Positions 1 through 9,200 of a DNA stretch of 45,308 bases are shown here, piece after piece. Within the stretch, counting starts at the first letter, position 1; each line of letters starts with the position of its first letter. The notes under the pieces were generated by a model. The model was given only the letters and a program-made list of their open reading frames with translations, was not told where the DNA came from and made no database searches. The stretch comes from a bacterium (GTDB lineage: Bacteria; Chloroflexota; Anaerolineae; Epilineales; Epilineaceae). The stretch lies in the NCBI GenBank assembly GCA_003576755.1, contig QEVT01000005.1, positions 1-45,308 of the forward strand, given 5' to 3'. Position numbers and translations under genes: made by a program.

Positions 1-713
1 CCACGGCGGCGCCCGGCGCGACGCCGCTCGCGCTGCGGGCCAAGGTCCTCGCCACCCGGCCCCACGACCCACAGGCCTTCACGCAAGGGCTCTTCCTGGC
101 GGACGGCGTGCTCTTCGAGAGCACCGGGCTCAACGGTGAGTCCACCCTTCGGCGCGTCGACCCCGACACCGGCGCGGTCCTGCAGCGCGTCGACCTGCCG
201 GAGACGGTGTTCGCCGAGGGGTTGGCGCGCGTCGGCGATCGCCTGATCCAGCTGACATGGCAGAACCGGGTGGCGTACGTATACGACCGCACCACGTTCC
301 GCGAGATCGGGCGGCATGCCTACGACACCGAAGGCTGGGGCCTGTGCCACGACGGACGCCGGCTGGTGATGAGCGACGGGACGAGCACGCTCTACTTTCG
401 GAACCCGGCGACGTTCGAGGTCGTCGGCCAGGTGGCGGTGACGCTCAACGGCGCGCCGCGCGACATGCTGAACGAGCTCGAATGCGTCGGCAACCGCGTC
501 TACGCCAACGTCTGGCAGACCGACACCATCGTGCGCGTCGACCCGGCCACCGGCGTCGTCGATGCCGTGATCGACGCGTCGGGTCTGCTCACGCCCGGTG
601 AGCGGGCCACGGCCGACGTGTTGAACGGCATCGCCTGGGACCCTGACGCCGAGACGTTCCTCATCACCGGGAAGCTGTGGCCCAAGCTGTTCGAGGTGCG
701 CTTTGAGCCGTGA
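1..713 (+). CDS. Glutaminyl-peptide cyclotransferase-like beta-propeller protein, 5'-truncated by the window edge
   Basis: The frame is open from base 3 to the TGA at 711-713, so the start lies outside the window; the GTG at 108 is internal. The visible protein (about 236 residues) matches the glutaminyl cyclotransferase family (Pfam Glu_cyclase_2), whose members convert N-terminal Gln to pyroglutamate, usually outside the cytoplasm. Seen directly: RPHDPQAFTQGL near the start, FAEGLARVGDRLIQLTWQ, GWGLCHDGRRLVMSDGTS, LNELECVGN, VWQTDTIVRVDPATG and VLNGIAWDP followed by GKLWPKLFEV. The next gene is a close paralogue, so this is a tandem duplication. This copy ends right after the catalytic domain (FEVRFEP) and has no Thr/Pro tail, unlike its neighbour. 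The family call is secure; enzymatic activity is inferred. Confidence 0.85.
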   Translation, partial: TAAPGATPLALRAKVLATRPHDPQAFTQGLFLADGVLFESTGLNGESTLRRVDPDTGAVLQRVDLPETVFAEGLARVGDRLIQLTWQNRVAYVYDRTTFREIGRHAYDTEGWGLCHDGRRLVMSDGTSTLYFRNPATFEVVGQVAVTLNGAPRDMLNELECVGNRVYANVWQTDTIVRVDPATGVVDAVIDASGLLTPGERATADVLNGIAWDPDAETFLITGKLWPKLFEVRFEP

Positions 714-1737
714 GCGCGGCGCGGCCGTGGGCCTCGGCGGCGCGCTGGCCGCGGCGCTGCTCGCCTGGGGCGCCATGGACACCGGCGCCGCACCGAGGCC
801 GCGCTCGATGGCCGAACCGCGATTGCGGTCGCACGACCAGGCCCGGGAGCCTGAGCTGCGCCGGGTCAACGTCATCTCCAGCCGGCCCCACGACCGCACC
901 GCCTACACCCAGGGCCTCGTGCTCCACGCGGGCGAGCTCTACGAGAGCGCGGGCGACTTCCGGCGATCGAGCTTGCGGCGGGTCGACCCGCTGACCGGCG
1001 TGGTGAAGCAGCGGCTCAACCTGCCCGACACGATTTTCGCCGAGGGTCTCGCCCTGGTCGGCGACCGCCTGATCCAGCTCACATGGCAGAACCGGGTCGC
1101 CTTCGTGTACGACCGCGCCACGTTCCGCGAGGTCGGGCGGCACAGCTACGACACCGACGGCTGGGGCTTGTGCTACGACGGCACGCGCCTGGTGATGACC
1201 GACGGCACCAGCACGATGTACTTTCGCGACCCCGACACGTTCGAGGCCGTCGGGCAGGTCGAGATCACGTCGCGCGGTCGGCCGCTGCGCGAGGTCAACG
1301 AGCTCGAGTGCGTCGGCGACACCGTCTACGGCAACGTGTTCCGGACGGACACCATCGTCGAGATCGACCCGCGCACCGGCGAGGTCGTCACCGAGATCGA
1401 CGCCGCGGGCCTGCTGACGCCCGAGGAGCAGGTCGGCGCCTATGTGCTCAACGGCATCGCCTGGGACCCTGCCACCGGGCACTTCCTCGTCACCGGCAAG
1501 GATTGGCCGCGCCTCTTCGAGGTCACCTTCGACCCCGTTCCGCCGACGGACACGGCGGTGCCGCCCGCCACGCCGACGCCGACGGACACCGCGGTGCCGC
1601 CCGCCACGCCGACGCCGACGGACACCGCGGTGCCTTCCGCCACGCCGGTGGCCACCGAGACCGCCACCCCCACGGCCACCCCCACCCTCACCCCGCGGCC
1701 CGTGATCTACGTCCCGGCGCTCCACCGTCCATCGTGA
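703..1737 (+). CDS. Glutaminyl-peptide cyclotransferase-like protein with Thr/Pro stalk and YVPAL tail
   Basis: The 344-residue protein starts at TTG 703, 4 bases after GAGGTG at 693-698, and overlaps the previous gene by 11 bases. It begins with a signal peptide: basic residues, a hydrophobic Ala/Leu stretch to about residue 25, then ALWGAMDTGAAP-like sequence. Residues about 45-275 form the cyclase beta-propeller and follow the previous gene motif by motif (AYTQGL, WGLCYDG, NELECVGD, VLNGIAWDP, GKDWPRLFEV). Residues about 277-330 are a Thr/Pro stalk made of three 12-residue repeats plus related sequence. The last residues are VIYVPALHRPS, a tail motif recurring in other secreted proteins of this window. 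Probably exported and held at the surface; how the tail works is unknown. Confidence 0.85.
   Translation: MSRERGAAVGLGGALAAALLAWGAMDTGAAPRPRSMAEPRLRSHDQAREPELRRVNVISSRPHDRTAYTQGLVLHAGELYESAGDFRRSSLRRVDPLTGVVKQRLNLPDTIFAEGLALVGDRLIQLTWQNRVAFVYDRATFREVGRHSYDTDGWGLCYDGTRLVMTDGTSTMYFRDPDTFEAVGQVEITSRGRPLREVNELECVGDTVYGNVFRTDTIVEIDPRTGEVVTEIDAAGLLTPEEQVGAYVLNGIAWDPATGHFLVTGKDWPRLFEVTFDPVPPTDTAVPPATPTPTDTAVPPATPTPTDTAVPSATPVATETATPTATPTLTPRPVIYVPALHRPS
1543..1650 (+). repeat. Three tandem 36-bp repeats encoding PTDTAVPPATPT
   Basis: Copies lie at 1543-1578, 1579-1614 and 1615-1650 and are nearly identical; the third has Ser for Pro. They encode the Thr/Pro stalk of the cyclase-like protein. Because the unit is a multiple of three bases, copy number could change by slippage without breaking the frame. 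Confidence 0.9.
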
Positions 1738-3020
1738 CGCCGCGCATCGGGATCGACGCGCGGCTGCGCGCGTACCGCGCCGGCGGGATCGCCGAGCACG
1801 TCTCGCGGCTGATCGACGGGCTGGCGACGGTCGACGCCGAGGCCACGTTCGTCGTGCTCGAGCATCGGCGCGCGCCTCGAGCGGAGGCGGCTCGGACGCG
1901 TGCGCCCGACCGTGGCGCGCGCCGGGGGTTCGAGCACCGTGCCCTCTTCACGCCGCCGCACCATCGCCTCGAGGGGTGGGTGCTGCCCGCCGAGCTGTGG
2001 CCGCTGCGGCTCGACCTCCTGCACTCGCCCGACGTCGTCGCGCCGCGCGCGTGGTTCGGCGCCAGCGTGGTCACCGTCCACGACGTCGCCTTCCTCCGTC
2101 ACCCCGAGTTCTTGACCGCCGACAGCCGGCGCTACTATGCGGGCACCGCCGACGCCGTGCGCATCGCGAGCTGGGCCCGATCGCGGGATCGGCGCCCCGC
2201 GGAGCCGGCAGTCGGTCGGGTGGCGGCCACGGCCGGTGCCCTCCGACAACCCGACGGCGGCGTGTTCCGATCGGTGCGCCGGGCCGATGCCGTCGTCGTC
2301 GTGTCCGAGCACACCCGGCGCGAGCTGCTGGCGCTCACCGACGTGGATCCCGCGCGGATCCACGTCGTGCCCAACGCCGTGCACCCGCGCTACCGCGCCG
2401 GCGGCGATCCCGCCGCCGACGCGGCAGCGGTCTCCGCGCTGGGGCTGGCCCGACCGTTCGTCTTGTTCGTCAGCACCATCGAGCCGCGGAAGAACGTCGC
2501 GACACTCCTCGACGCCTTCCGGCATCTGCTCGACGCCGGGGTGGACGCCGACCTTGTGCTGGCCGGCGCCGACGGCTGGCACAGCGCCGAGGTCTACGCC
2601 GCCGCGCGCACGCTCGGGCTGGGCGAGCGGGTCCACTTCCTCGGCTTCGTTTCCGACGACGCGCTCGCCGCCCTGTACCGCAGGGCCGCCGTGCTGGCCC
2701 ACCCGGCCCACGACGAGGGCTTCGGGTTCACCCCGGCCGAGGCCATGGCGGCCGGGACGCCGGTCGTGGTCAGCGATGCCGGGAGCCTGCCGGAAGTCGT
2801 CGGCGACGCCGGGCTGCGCGTCGCGCCCGCCGACGGCGCGGCATGGGCCGACGCCCTCGCGCGCGTCCTCGCCGACGCCGGCCTGGCCGACCAGCTCCGC
2901 GCCGCCGGGCGTGCACGCGCGGCGCAATACACCTGCGAACGACAGGCACGCGGCACGTTGGCCGCCTACGAGGCCGCGCTCCAGGCCCATGCCGGCCGCG
3001 TATCCCGGCGGCGGCCATGA
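1734..3020 (+). CDS. Glycosyltransferase family 4 (GT-B fold)
   Basis: The 428-residue protein starts at GTG 1734, whose last two bases lie in the TGA of the previous gene (GTGA overlap), so translation is probably coupled. The N-terminus TPRIGIDARLRAY..GGIAEH is typical of GT4 enzymes. The C-terminal Rossmann domain has FVLFVSTIEPRKN, VHFLGFVSDDALAALYR, HPAHDEGFGFTPAEAMAAG and PVVVSDAGSLPEVVGDAG, including the E-x7-E-like donor-binding region. It would act in the cytoplasm on a lipid-linked surface glycan; donor and acceptor cannot be read from sequence. Odd point: between RYYAGTADAVR and RADAVVVVSEHTRR, where relatives have a short helix, there are about 35 extra Ala/Arg/Pro-rich residues (around bases 2160-2275). 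Confidence 0.9.
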   Translation: MTPRIGIDARLRAYRAGGIAEHVSRLIDGLATVDAEATFVVLEHRRAPRAEAARTRAPDRGARRGFEHRALFTPPHHRLEGWVLPAELWPLRLDLLHSPDVVAPRAWFGASVVTVHDVAFLRHPEFLTADSRRYYAGTADAVRIASWARSRDRRPAEPAVGRVAATAGALRQPDGGVFRSVRRADAVVVVSEHTRRELLALTDVDPARIHVVPNAVHPRYRAGGDPAADAAAVSALGLARPFVLFVSTIEPRKNVATLLDAFRHLLDAGVDADLVLAGADGWHSAEVYAAARTLGLGERVHFLGFVSDDALAALYRRAAVLAHPAHDEGFGFTPAEAMAAGTPVVVSDAGSLPEVVGDAGLRVAPADGAAWADALARVLADAGLADQLRAAGRARAAQYTCERQARGTLAAYEAALQAHAGRVSRRRP

Positions 3021-4258
3021 AGGTCCTCGTCGTCGCACCGCAGGTGCCGTGGCCGCCCCACCAGGGCACCAGCTTGCGCAACTACAACATCCTTCGCGTC
3101 TTGGCACTGCGGCACGATCTCACCCTGCTGGCCTTCGGCGACCCCGGGGCGCCCCTCGGCCCGCTCCCGGACCTCGGCATCCGCACGCACGTCGTCCCAC
3201 CCCCGCCGCCTCGCTCGCTCGGGGTCCGTGCCCTGGACCTCGTCGTCACGCCCGTCCCCGACCTCGCGCGCCGACTGGCGTCGCCCGCCATGGACGCCGC
3301 CGTCGCGGCGCTGGCCGACGCCGGACCCGACCCTCGCCCGTTCGGCGTCGTCCAGATCGAGGGCCTCGAGATGGCGCTCCACGGCCTTTCGGCCCATGCG
3401 GCGCTGGCCGGGCGCCTGGCACGGCCGCCACGGCTGATCTACGACGGCCACAATGCCGAGTGGCTGCTGCAGCATCGGGCGTGGCGCACCGATGCGCGCC
3501 GGCCGCGAACCTGGCCGGGCGCGTTCTACTCGGCCGTACAGACCTGGAAGCTCCGGCGCTTCGAGCATCGGCTCGTGGCGGCCTGCGACGCGGTCGTTGC
3601 GGTCAGCGCGGCCGACGCCGCGGCGCTGCGGGCGATCGCCGGGCGTGCCCGGCCGCCGATCGCCATCGTCCCCAACGGCGTCGACACCGACCACTACACC
3701 CCGTCCGACCCCGGTGCCGTCGATCCCGCGCTGTGCGTCTTTACCGGCAAGATGGACTTCCGGCCCAACATCGATGCGGTGGCCTGGTTGTGCACCGAAG
3801 TCTGGCCGCGCGTGCGTGACGCGGTCCCCGCCGCCAGGTTGGCCATCGTCGGGCGCGACCCGGCCCCTCGCGTGGCGTCCCTCGCCAACGCATCCGCAGG
3901 CGTCGAGGTCGTCGGCGCCGTGCCCGACGTCCGGCCGTGGATCGGCCGGGCCGGCGTGATCGTGGTGCCGTTGCGGGTCGGCGGCGGCACCCGCCTCAAG
4001 GTGCTCGAAGCCATGGCCATGGGCAAGGCCATCGCCGCGACGTCCCTCGCCGTGGAGGGCCTCGGGATCGTGGACGGGCGCGAGGCCGTTGTCCGCGACA
4101 CGCCGGTCGACCTGGCCGCCGCCATCGCGGGGCTGGTGGCGGACGCGGGCCGACGGCGGGAGCTGGGCCGCCGAGCCCGCGCGCGCGCCGTGGCCGACTT
4201 CCGCTGGGACCGGCTCGTCCCGGCCATCGAGGCGCTCTATGGCGGCGACCCGCCGTGA
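3017..4258 (+). CDS. Glycosyltransferase family 4, PEP-CTERM/EpsH-type sugar transferase-like
   Basis: The 413-residue protein starts at ATG 3017, overlapping the previous stop by ATGA. It opens with MKVLVVAPQVPWPPHQGTS, a start seen in GT4 enzymes of exopolysaccharide clusters. Other motifs are YDGHNAEWLL near residue 150, a VVAVSAADAAAL helix, VPNGVDTDHY, FTGKMDFRPNIDAV, and a donor-binding region with VPLRVGGGTRLKVLEAMAMGK and ATSLAVEGLGI. Members transfer a sugar from a nucleotide donor to a growing lipid-linked chain at the inner face of the membrane. No exosortase or PEP-CTERM protein is visible, so the family name should not be taken as evidence of that system. It is third of five overlapping genes. 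Confidence 0.9.
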   Translation: MKVLVVAPQVPWPPHQGTSLRNYNILRVLALRHDLTLLAFGDPGAPLGPLPDLGIRTHVVPPPPPRSLGVRALDLVVTPVPDLARRLASPAMDAAVAALADAGPDPRPFGVVQIEGLEMALHGLSAHAALAGRLARPPRLIYDGHNAEWLLQHRAWRTDARRPRTWPGAFYSAVQTWKLRRFEHRLVAACDAVVAVSAADAAALRAIAGRARPPIAIVPNGVDTDHYTPSDPGAVDPALCVFTGKMDFRPNIDAVAWLCTEVWPRVRDAVPAARLAIVGRDPAPRVASLANASAGVEVVGAVPDVRPWIGRAGVIVVPLRVGGGTRLKVLEAMAMGKAIAATSLAVEGLGIVDGREAVVRDTPVDLAAAIAGLVADAGRRRELGRRARARAVADFRWDRLVPAIEALYGGDPP

Positions 4259-5418
4259 GCGATCGGCGAGCGCGCTGGCGTGCTCGGCTCGTGCGCGTCG
4301 CGCCGGGCGCGGGGCGCGCCGCCACACGGCTGCCCGCGCCGGTATCGCTGCCGGCCGGGCCGCGGGTGGTGCTGCTCCGTCCCGACCACCTCGGTGACGT
4401 CCTGTTTGTCGGCCCTGCCGTTCGACGGCTGCGCAGCGCATGGCCGGATGCCCATGTCACCCTCCTCGTCGGGCCGTGGTCGGCGCCCGTGGCGGCGCGC
4501 CTGCCGGGGGTCGATGCCGTCGAGACGCTGGCGTTCCCGTGGTTCGACCGCAGGCCGAAAGGCCCCGTGTGGCGGCCGTACACGCGCCTGGTGCGGGCGG
4601 CGCGACGGCTGCGCAGGCGCTTCGACGTGGCGGTCGTCCTGCGCGACGACGACTGGTGGGGCGCCTGGCTGACGGCGCTGGCAGGGATCCCGGTCCGTGC
4701 CGGGCATGCCGACCCGGCGGTGCTGCCCTTCGTCACCCACAGCCTGCCGGCCGCGGCGCGACCAGACCACTCCGCAGCCGCAGGCGTCGCGCTCGTCGCG
4801 GCCCTTTGCGGCGACGGCGCGCCGGCAACGCCCGCGAGCGATCCGCTGCAGCTCATGGTCGACGCCGAGGACCGGACATCGGCTGCGGCGCTGCTGGCCG
4901 GCGCCGGGCGGCCGATCGCCATCCACGCCGGCTCCGGCGCGCCGGTCAAGCGGTGGCGGGCCGAGGCCTGGGCCGCTGTCATCGCCGCGCTGGCCGCGCC
5001 GGGCGAACCCGTGGTGTTGACCGGATCGGACAGCGAGCGCCGGCTGGCCTCCGACATCGCAGCGCAGACCGACCGCCCGGTCCGCAACCTCGCCGGCCGA
5101 ACCGAGCTTGGCACCCTGGCGGCGGTGTTCGCCCGCTGTCGGGTCGTCCTCGGCCCCGACTCCGGCCCGCTGCACCTCGCCGTGGCCGTCGGCACGCCGA
5201 CGGTCCACCTGTTCGGGCCTGCTTCCGCCTGCCGCTTCGGCCCGTGGGGGCCCCCAGGCCGGCACGCCGTGGTGCGCGCGGACGTCCCTTGCGTGCCGTG
5301 CGGGCGGCTCGACTGGCCGAACCCGCGCGAGCATCCGTGTGTGCGTGTCATCGACCCCGCGCGGGTGATCGTGGCGGCACGGTCCTTGCGGGCGTCGGAT
5401 GCGCCACCTATAATCTAA
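4255..5418 (+). CDS. Glycosyltransferase family 9 (heptosyltransferase-like)
   Basis: The 387-residue protein starts at GTG 4255 with a GTGA overlap. GT9 hallmarks are VVLLRPDHLGDVLFVGPAVRRL near residue 38, the mid-protein IAIHAGSGAPVKRWRAEAWA, and the donor site VLGPDSGPLHLAVAVGTPTVHLFGP. GT9 enzymes such as WaaC/WaaF move heptose onto lipopolysaccharide core, but in other bacteria they transfer other sugars, so I give no substrate. A Cys-rich C-terminal stretch (VPCVPCGRLDW...HPCVR) is a common GT9 ending. The promoter of the next gene lies inside the last codons of this one. Confidence 0.9.
   Translation: MSDRRARWRARLVRVAPGAGRAATRLPAPVSLPAGPRVVLLRPDHLGDVLFVGPAVRRLRSAWPDAHVTLLVGPWSAPVAARLPGVDAVETLAFPWFDRRPKGPVWRPYTRLVRAARRLRRRFDVAVVLRDDDWWGAWLTALAGIPVRAGHADPAVLPFVTHSLPAAARPDHSAAAGVALVAALCGDGAPATPASDPLQLMVDAEDRTSAAALLAGAGRPIAIHAGSGAPVKRWRAEAWAAVIAALAAPGEPVVLTGSDSERRLASDIAAQTDRPVRNLAGRTELGTLAAVFARCRVVLGPDSGPLHLAVAVGTPTVHLFGPASACRFGPWGPPGRHAVVRADVPCVPCGRLDWPNPREHPCVRVIDPARVIVAARSLRASDAPPII
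5386..5414 (+). promoter_or_regulatory. Sigma-70-type promoter for the cupin-subtilase unit
   Basis: TTGCGG at 5386-5391, 17 bases, then a perfect TATAAT at 5409-5414. It overlaps the end of the GT9 gene and lies about 100 bases before the cupin start. A TATAAT is rare by chance in such GC-rich sequence. Confidence 0.7.
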
Positions 5419-5512
5419 GGCCTTCATTGCGGAATCGTCGCGTCCGCCCCGACCCCCGAGTCGGGTCCGTCCGGCCATGCCAGCACCCACGGGCTGGTTG
5501 GGAGCCCTCGCC

Positions 5513-6238
5513 ATGATAGAGAAGTTGGACCTGGCGGCACTGGCCGAGGAGATCGAGCAGCCGTATCGGCCCGTCCGGCTGGCCGCCGCGGGCGGGTTCG
5601 AGGCGGCGCTCTTCACGTGCCACGACAAGCACACGTGGCACCGGCGCGAGCCCAAACACCAGATCCTGCTGGTGTTGGAGGGTGTGATCACGGTCGACGG
5701 GCCTGGCGGCCGGCAGGTCGTCAACGAAGGTGAGATCGCGCTGATTCCCGGTCAGGTTGGCCACAACCTCGGTGCCGGCATGCGTTCGGTGGTGGTGGTG
5801 TTCCACGAGGCGCCAACCGACATCCATGCCAACGGGCACCCGTTGCCGCCGGACGCGCCGCGCGGCGAGATCCGCAAGGTCAACGTGGCGGCCGACGTGC
5901 ATGGTCAAGGGCTGTTCAGCTGGCTCGTGCTCGGCACCGCCGGCGGTTGCGCGGTTGCGGCCACGCGCCTGTGGGGCCGCAGCGAGCCGTACGTGTCGCC
6001 GACCGGGTCGCTCGTGCTGCTGGTGTATCGCGGGGTCGTGGACTACGCGACCGACACGGGCACCGACGACGTCGCCGGCAGCCAGATGCTCGTGGTCCCG
6101 GCCGACAGCGCGGTCACGCTGAGCTCCGAGCGGGGCGCCACGGTCGTGGCGGTCGTCCGAGACGGCATGGCGCTGCCACGGCCGGTGGCGCCGGATTCGG
6201 CAGCACGGGATGCCGATTCCGGCAAAGCCGACACCTGA
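5513..6238 (+). CDS. Bicupin protein of unknown function
   Basis: The ATG at 5513 is chosen because GGGAG at 5500-5504 sits 8 bases upstream; an ATG at 5477 in frame lacks such a site. The protein has 241 residues. The first half is a cupin: CHDKHTWHRREPKHQILLVLEG resembles motif 1, with His residues that could bind metal, and GEIALIPGQVGHNL resembles motif 2. The second half (from about residue 125) has the same strand rhythm but no metal-binding histidines, so it is probably a degenerate second cupin. No signal peptide is seen, so it is likely cytoplasmic. It could be a sugar epimerase/isomerase, a dioxygenase or a sensor; the sequence does not decide. It is followed after 12 bases by the subtilase gene. 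Confidence 0.75.
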   Translation: MIEKLDLAALAEEIEQPYRPVRLAAAGGFEAALFTCHDKHTWHRREPKHQILLVLEGVITVDGPGGRQVVNEGEIALIPGQVGHNLGAGMRSVVVVFHEAPTDIHANGHPLPPDAPRGEIRKVNVAADVHGQGLFSWLVLGTAGGCAVAATRLWGRSEPYVSPTGSLVLLVYRGVVDYATDTGTDDVAGSQMLVVPADSAVTLSSERGATVVAVVRDGMALPRPVAPDSAARDADSGKADT

Positions 6239-6250
6239 GACCCGGCGCGG

Positions 6251-9200
6251 ATGACGGCGCTGCACTGGCCGCGTGGCGACCATTGGCTCCGGCACGGGCC
6301 AGGGCGGCCGCGATCGGTGCGCCGGGCCCGCCTGGTGGCGGCGGTGGCCGCCGCGATGCTCGGGGCAGGCGTGGCGCTCGGCGGCCTGGCCTGGTCCGCC
6401 GCTGGGCCCGCGTCGGCTGGGGGTCTGGTCGGGTCGGGCCGATCGGCGGCGGTCATCGACCCCGACGTGCGGGCCGCCCTGCTGGCCGAGCCGGCCCGAC
6501 CGATCTCGGTGATGCTGATGCTCGACGCGGCCGCCGCCGCGCCGCGCGTCGCGGACCGCGCGCGGATGGACCGGCAAGCCTATCGCGGGGCGCGCGTGGC
6601 CGCGTGGCGACAGGGCCTGGCCGTCGCCGCGGCCCCGCTTCGCGACGCGATCGCGCGCGAACGCCTGGCCGGGCGCATCACGCGTGCCGACGACCTCTGG
6701 CTTGCGGACGCCCTCGTGGTGACGGCATCCCCCGGGGCGGTGTGGGCGCTGGCCGGCCATCCGGCCGTGCGGCGCATCGCCCGAGAGCCGGTCCTGACGG
6801 TCGCGCCGCGCGCCGACGGCGCCGGGCGGCTTGGCGCGACCGTACCCGCGCACCAAGCCGCGGGGGGTGCGGCCGCGGCGATCGGCCGCGAGCGGGAGGC
6901 TCCCAGCGCCGCCGCACTGCCCACCGGCGTCCCTGCCCCGCTCTGGAACATCCGCGCCATCCAGGCCAACGCGGTGTGGCAACGCCTGCGGATCGACGGC
7001 ACCGGCGTGACGATCGCGGTGGTCGACACTGGCGTGGACTACTTCCACCCCGAGCTCCAGACGCGCTATCGCGGCCACGTCGATGGCGCGATGCCCGTCA
7101 ACGACGACAACTGGTGGTGCACCCGCGACGACGTGTTCTGCGGCGTCGGCGCACGCTACCCGGTCGACGGCTTCGGCCACGGCACCCACGTCGCCGGAAC
7201 GATCGTCGCCGGCGACGGCATCGGGGTGGCGCCGGGCGCGCGCTGGATCGCCGCCCGTGCCTGCGCCGGCCGCAACTGCCCGGCCGGTTGGATCATCGGG
7301 TCCGTGCAGTGGCTGCTCTCGCTGAAGCACGATCGCCAGCCCGACGTCGTCAACGTCAGCCTGGGCACCGACAACCCGATAGAGGCCGGCCTCTTCCTCC
7401 CGGTGTTCAACCGTCTTCACGCGCTCGGGATCGTGGTCGTGGCGGCCAGCGGCAACCACGCCGGCATCCTCCAGGCGCCGGCCAGCTTCACGTCGACCAT
7501 CGGCGTCGGCGCGAGCACCGATGCCGGCGTGGTTTGGCAGGACAGCGCCCGCGGGGTGTCGGCGTGGCGGGAACCCAAGCCCGACCTGGTCGCGCCCGGG
7601 ACCGGCATCACGTCGACGGTGCCGGGCGGGGGGCGCCTTCGCAACACCGGGACGAGCATGGCCACGCCCCACGTCAGCGGCGTGGTGGCGCTGCTCCTCC
7701 AGGCGCGCCCCGACCTGTCGCCGGCAGACGTCAAGCGCATCCTGACCCGCACCGCCACCCCGCTGTCCCCGACCCGCCCGGACCCGGCGGCGGGGTGGGG
7801 CCTGGTCAACGCCTATGCGGCCGTGGTGTCGGTGTCCGATGTCGGGACGGTGCGCGGCACGGTCACCCGCGAGGCCGACGGCAAGGCGATCCCGTGGGCG
7901 CGCGTCGTGGTGGCCGACGAGGTCGGGAACCCGCTGTCCGAGGTCATCGTGGATGCCACGGATGGCCGCTATGCGGTCGACCTCGAGCCCGGCCGCTACT
8001 TGATCATCGCCCGGGCGTTCGCGTTCCGCAGCCAGACCCAGCGCATCACGGTCCAGGCGCGCCACGAAACGGAGCTCGACTTCCGGTTGGCGCTGGACGA
8101 ACCCATGGGGGTGTTCCGCGGACGGCTGGTGGATGCGCAGACAGGGGCGCCGCTGCCCGGCGAGCTCCAGCTCGACGGCGTGCCGTTCGACATCGACAGC
8201 GACGAGACGCTCGGCTTCAGCCAGAACCTGCCGCCGCAGACGTATGCCGTGCGCATCGAGAAGTTCGGCTATCGCCGCAAGACCGACGTGGTGAAGATCC
8301 TCGCCGGCGAGACGCTGTCTGTCGTGTACCGCCTGGATCCGGCGCCGAAGATCCTCCTGGTCGATGGGGATGCGTGGGCCTACAACGGCGCCATCGACTT
8401 CTACCGGGCGTCGCTCGACCGGCTCGGATACGTGTACGACGAGCACCGCGTCACCAACGATCGTGCCGGCCCCGGTCAGCCCGGCGGCCCACCCCTGGCC
8501 GGCACGATGGGCCGCTACGACGTCGTGATCTGGTCCAACGCCCTGTCCAGCCCCAACAGCGTGATGGGTGCGTGGGAGATCGCGACGTATCTCGAGCAAG
8601 GCGGCCGACTCCTCCTCTCGGGCCAGGATGCGGCGTGCTACGATGCCGGGCGCGACGTGGGCGAGCAGCCTTGCGCGCCGAATGCCCAGCCGCACCCCTA
8701 TGTGCGCCAGAAGCTCGGCCTGCGGGTCGTGCGGGATCGCGCGGCCAGCCTCGACGTCGAGGGGCTCCCCGGCGGCCCGTTGGACGGCATCACGCTGACG
8801 CTCAACGGTCCGGGGAGCATGGCCAACCAGTTGGCGCCCGACGTGTTCGACGTGACGGATCCGCTCCATGGCCGCCTGATCGCGACCTACGGCGACGGGA
8901 GCGGTGCGGTCGTGCTGACCGGCACCTGCGTGCCGTTCCGCGCGGTGGTGGCAGGCTTCGGGCTCGAAGGTGTCACCGGGGCCGCCGCGCGCGACCGATT
9001 CCTTCAGCGCGCCATCGACGTGCTGACCGCCGCGCCGGCCGAGCACGGCGTGCACGTGGCGCCCGAGCGCGCCGCGTTGACGCGCCCCCCTGGCGCCACG
9101 GCGGACTACACGTTGACGCTCCACAACATCGGCGCGCTGCCGGCCGCGGTGTCGATGGCCGCGCGCGGCCATCGGTGGCCGACCGAGCTGTGGGAGGCCG

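Noticed and set aside
664-1725. Minus-strand frame with GRHRGVRRRRRG repeats
   Set aside because: It is the mirror of the 36-bp stalk repeats of the cyclase gene and the rest is antisense to it.
1083-1733. Extension of the first GT4 gene upstream to 1083
   Set aside because: The extra part is an Arg-rich frame inside the cyclase gene; the GT4 family N-terminus starts at GTG 1734.
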